A stretch of 26,794 bases of DNA from Bacteroidota bacterium (GTDB taxonomy: Bacteria > Bacteroidota > Bacteroidia > Bacteroidales > Rikenellaceae), in the NCBI GenBank assembly GCA_023413645.1, contig JAEZPN010000049.1:1-26794 (forward strand), given 5' to 3'. The position numbers and the translations under genes are program-made. The first letter of the stretch is position 1. Every line of letters starts with the position of its first letter. The notes beneath the pieces are model-generated. The model was given only the letters and a program-made list of their open reading frames with translations. It had not been told where the DNA came from and did not search any database. Positions 25,301 to 26,794 of this stretch are shown here, in pieces.

Positions 25301-25565
25301 AGACGTTATCCGAAGACTTCGACGTAATCTTGTCGAGGTTATCTACGGAGTTGAGCTGGTCCTCCAACACACGAGTGATGTTGGTCTCGATATCCTCGGC
25401 ATTACCACCGGGATACATGGTAATTACACTGATATAGGGAACCTCAATATCAGGGTACTGGTCAACGCCCAACTTGCTCACAGAGAACAAGCCAAAGACG
25501 ATGATACCTATAAATATTAGCGCGGTAGAAATCGGTTTTCGCACCGCCGATTCATATATTTTCAT
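22389..25565 (-). CDS. RND efflux pump, inner-membrane transporter (HAE1/AcrB-like)
   Basis: Proton-driven exporter spanning the inner membrane and periplasm. 1058 residues, usual for the HAE1 group. The N-terminal membrane helix (about 10-30) is followed by porter domains (DQYPDIEVPYISV, PGGNAEDIE), a helix bundle at about 335-490, a second periplasmic part and the C-terminal bundle. The proton-relay residues are present: D399-D400 in IGMVVDDAIVVLEN, and K937 in VGIVTKNGIVMVDYMN. This fits drug/hydrophobe exporters rather than heavy-metal CusA types, but the substrate is unknown. A glycine-rich run (GGQQGGGMGGG, near residue 665) lies in the second periplasmic half. A charged cytoplasmic tail (ERRARRKAEQELKDE) ends the protein. 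It lies 52 bases after the adaptor gene. Confidence 0.96.
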   Translation of the reverse strand: MKIYESAVRKPISTALIFIGIIVFGLFSVSKLGVDQYPDIEVPYISVITMYPGGNAEDIETNITRVLEDQLNSVDNLDKITSKSSDNVSMIILEFEYGCDLTEAANDVRDVVSRSQSLLPEEVEYPTVMKFSTSMMPIMMLSVTADESYNALYKILDDKMVNELNRINGIGSVAVIGAREREVQINVDPKKLEAYGLTVESLGQIIASENINVPAGKLDLGTQTFNIKTDLEFQDSRELFDIVISNQGGRTVMLSDVAEIKDTLEELTMDERINGRKGVRILVQKQTGANSVQIVEDVQAKLVDIIPTLPPDCKVETIYESSEYINSSINSLAETIMFAFIFVILVVMFFLGRWRATFIICLTIPISLICAFIYLYAVGSTLNIISLSALSIAIGMVVDDAIVVLENITTHIERGSKPKEAAIYATNEVWLSVIATTLVVVAVFMPLTMIPGMAGILFKELGWIVTIVVCVSTAAAITLTPMLSAYMLKLDGGAHTYKGIGIIYKPIDLFLIWLDNFYEKLLRFVVKWRKTATFILVLFFGFSMLLLTKVPTEFFPPSDNSRISMSVKLPQNTHVDETSRIARQIDSIIAVKYPYINMVSASAGENSSSNAFAAMQTTGSHLINYNLRMPNREDVARPTIFEISDGLRADLAAIPEISEFQVIPGGQQGGGMGGGASTVNIKVFGHDMETAMATAKDLQARMGKLSTMRDVQLSREDLQPEFNVRFDRQKLAYYGLNSATVAQFIRNRIYGYECAKYREDGDEYNIVVRYSEEYRESIEDVENIVLYTAMGQPIKLKEVATISEEYASPEIERENRQRIVTVEGSVGAGVALGDAVAEVNAMLADYEVPTGLDLELGGSVEDQGEAFSDIGLLLILIVVLVYIVMATQFESLLYPFIIMFTIPFAMSGVFIALWLTGTPLSLIALIGAIMLVGIVTKNGIVMVDYMNLLVERGSTISDAVIMGGKSRLRPVLMTSLTTVLGMLPMAFGLGEGSEIWQPMGISVVGGLFMSTLITLFIVPSLYAMLEGSKERRARRKAEQELKDEAFIREQMAKREANN

Positions 25566-25617
25566 CTATATAGAGTTTTTTTTAGTGAGTATAGGTCTTT
25601 GCATCTATGTAGCGTGA

Positions 25618-26649
25618 CTACTCCTCAACAACTGCGGGAGTCTCAACCTCTACAAGCGAGCCATTCATAAGGCGTGCGAACGATGTTGTAGCAACGACAT
25701 CACCAGCCTTAAGACCATCAGTAATCTCAATCATGTTATCCACACGGCGACCATCTGTTACAAAGCGGTAGTCAGCAACGCCATTCTCGATAACATATAC
25801 GAAGCGCTCTGAAGAGCCTACCTGCTTCTGGAGTGCCTGGTCGGGAATCATAACACTCTGGCGCTGACCCATGTTGAATGTGGCGCGTGCGTACATACCT
25901 GGGCGCAACTCCATAGACTTATTCTGGATTGTAATCTCTACGCCGAAAGTGCGTGTGCGTGCGTCGAGTGCAGGGTTGATGCGTGTTACCTCACCCTCGA
26001 ACTGCTCGTTAGGATAGATGTCTACCTCGATAGCAACCTTATCACCCACCTTTACGCTAGTGAAGTACTGCTCCGACACGTTTGCCATAACCTTGAGTTT
26101 GTCGATCTGCATGATGTGCAAGATAGGCATTGAGGCAAAGAGGTCACCATTCTCGAAGTTACGTGCTGTAACAACGCCCGAGATAGGAGACTTGATTGTA
26201 GAGTTCTTACGCAAGTTCTCTACAACCTCCCTCTGAAGGTCAAGCGTATTCTTCATCTGAGTGAGCTGCTGGTCTGAGATACCACCCGCAGCGTGTACAG
26301 GGACCATACGGTTGTAGTTATCCTCTGCAGTTGCGAGGTTAAGCTCCTGCTGCTTGAGCATTGTCTGGTCAAGTGTTACAATGGTCTGACCTGCATATAC
26401 CTTATCACCAACATCTACATGGATGCGGTCGATGTGGAGACCCTGAGCCGCGGGAGTGATGTCGTTCTCCTTGTAGGCCATAATCTCAGACGTGTATGTC
26501 TCCAAGAGGTCAACAGTACGAATCTCGGCAACAGCAGTCTTAACGGGAATGGCAATTACAGTCTCCTCAGTTGTAGTCTTTTCGTTGCTTGTTGAGTTGC
26601 AAGCTACAAGTGAGGCCGCCATAAACATAAACATTAAACTCTTCTTCAT
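25618..26649 (-). CDS. RND efflux periplasmic adaptor (membrane fusion lipoprotein)
   Basis: AcrA-like subunit joining the pump to the outer-membrane channel. 343 residues. Lipobox SLVAC gives lipid-anchored C17; the next residues (NSTS) lack the acidic surface-export signal, which agrees with a periplasmic place. The order is as known for the family: lipoyl/barrel-sandwich halves (DRIHVDVGDKVYAGQTIVTL and IKSPISGVVTARNFENGDLF) flanking a helical hairpin of moderate length (about 95-150), a beta-barrel domain (KVMANVSEQYFTSVKVGDKV) and a membrane-proximal domain (IPDQALQKQVGSSERFVYVI). It lies 47 bases after the TolC-like gene and before the pump gene. Confidence 0.95.
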   Translation of the reverse strand: MKKSLMFMFMAASLVACNSTSNEKTTTEETVIAIPVKTAVAEIRTVDLLETYTSEIMAYKENDITPAAQGLHIDRIHVDVGDKVYAGQTIVTLDQTMLKQQELNLATAEDNYNRMVPVHAAGGISDQQLTQMKNTLDLQREVVENLRKNSTIKSPISGVVTARNFENGDLFASMPILHIMQIDKLKVMANVSEQYFTSVKVGDKVAIEVDIYPNEQFEGEVTRINPALDARTRTFGVEITIQNKSMELRPGMYARATFNMGQRQSVMIPDQALQKQVGSSERFVYVIENGVADYRFVTDGRRVDNMIEITDGLKAGDVVATTSFARLMNGSLVEVETPAVVEE

Positions 26650-26696
26650 ATCTCTTTTATCTTTTATATTGTTATTCAGTGTGTTATACTTCGATA

Positions 26697-26794
26697 TTAC
26701 TCAATGCTATCCTTACCCAAAGCCTTCTCGTACTCGGCATATGCTGCGAGGTAGTCGTAGATAGACTGCGAGTAGCTCAACTGTGCCTGTGTGA
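26697..26794 (-). CDS. TolC-like outer-membrane efflux protein, C-terminal end only
   Basis: Only the last 32 residues are in the window, ending LAAYAEYEKALGKDSIE. The helix pattern (AQLSYSQSIYDYLAAYAEYE) is typical of the C-terminal helix of TolC-family channels, and the place at the head of an adaptor-pump operon fits. The gene runs out of the window, so its length and start are unknown. Confidence 0.8.
   Translation of the reverse strand, partial: TQAQLSYSQSIYDYLAAYAEYEKALGKDSIE

Overview
The window looks like chromosomal core DNA of a Bacteroidales bacterium, perhaps of the Alistipes/Rikenellaceae kind (genus is an inference). The grounds are: adjacent mutA/mutB for the succinate-propionate pathway; promoters of the Bacteroidetes type (TTG, 19-21 bases, TAnnTTTG) in several intergenic gaps; no Shine-Dalgarno pattern; lipoproteins with an acidic surface-export signal after the lipid-anchor cysteine; and families such as the DUF3078-like barrel. 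I see no transposase, integrase, phage gene, CRISPR array, rRNA or tRNA.

Layout. 3-3953 (+): methylmalonyl-CoA mutase small subunit (start cut off) and large subunit, closed by a UUCG-loop terminator. 4090-8591 (-): a long-chain acyl-CoA synthetase and, upstream of it, a large surface lipoprotein alpha-amylase (Ig-like + CBM48 + GH13). 8592-8940: divergent promoter region. 8941-10335 (+): a surface lipoprotein with an Fn3 domain and seven HAF-like repeats. 10432-13380 (-): murA, a 7-bp tandem repeat, tdk, a TsaC/Sua5-type gene and a hotdog thioesterase; the last three are packed 5-6 bases apart. 13632-14510 (+): AraC regulator. 14497-15162 (-): ung, divergent from 15239-16291 (+) secreted alkaline phosphatase through interlocked promoters. 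16272-19317 (-): DUF3078-like barrel, S41 C-terminal protease and a coupled small membrane protein. 19449-21840 (+): nfo, a GH53 galactanase and mntP in one tight cluster. 21841-22041: a repeat-rich terminator region. 22042-26794 (-): an RND efflux operon (TolC-like end, AcrA-like lipoprotein, AcrB-like pump) ending in a small PII-like gene.

How the genes fit together. Carbohydrate use is represented by the cell-surface amylase and the secreted galactanase, and the end of fermentation by the B12-dependent mutase that carries succinate towards propionate. Housekeeping is represented by murA, tdk, tsaC, ung and nfo. Envelope and stress functions are the RND pump, the manganese exporter, the S41 protease and the phosphatase.

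No clearly new multi-gene system is visible. The points most worth a second look are: the Cys-to-Asp change in the MurA active site (expected fosfomycin resistance); the face-to-face promoters of ung and the phosphatase; the seven-repeat surface lipoprotein; the mixed nfo-GH53-mntP cluster; the PII-like gene at the end of the pump operon; the 24-bp inverted repeats around a terminator at 21915-22043; and the 7-bp tandem repeat directly behind murA.
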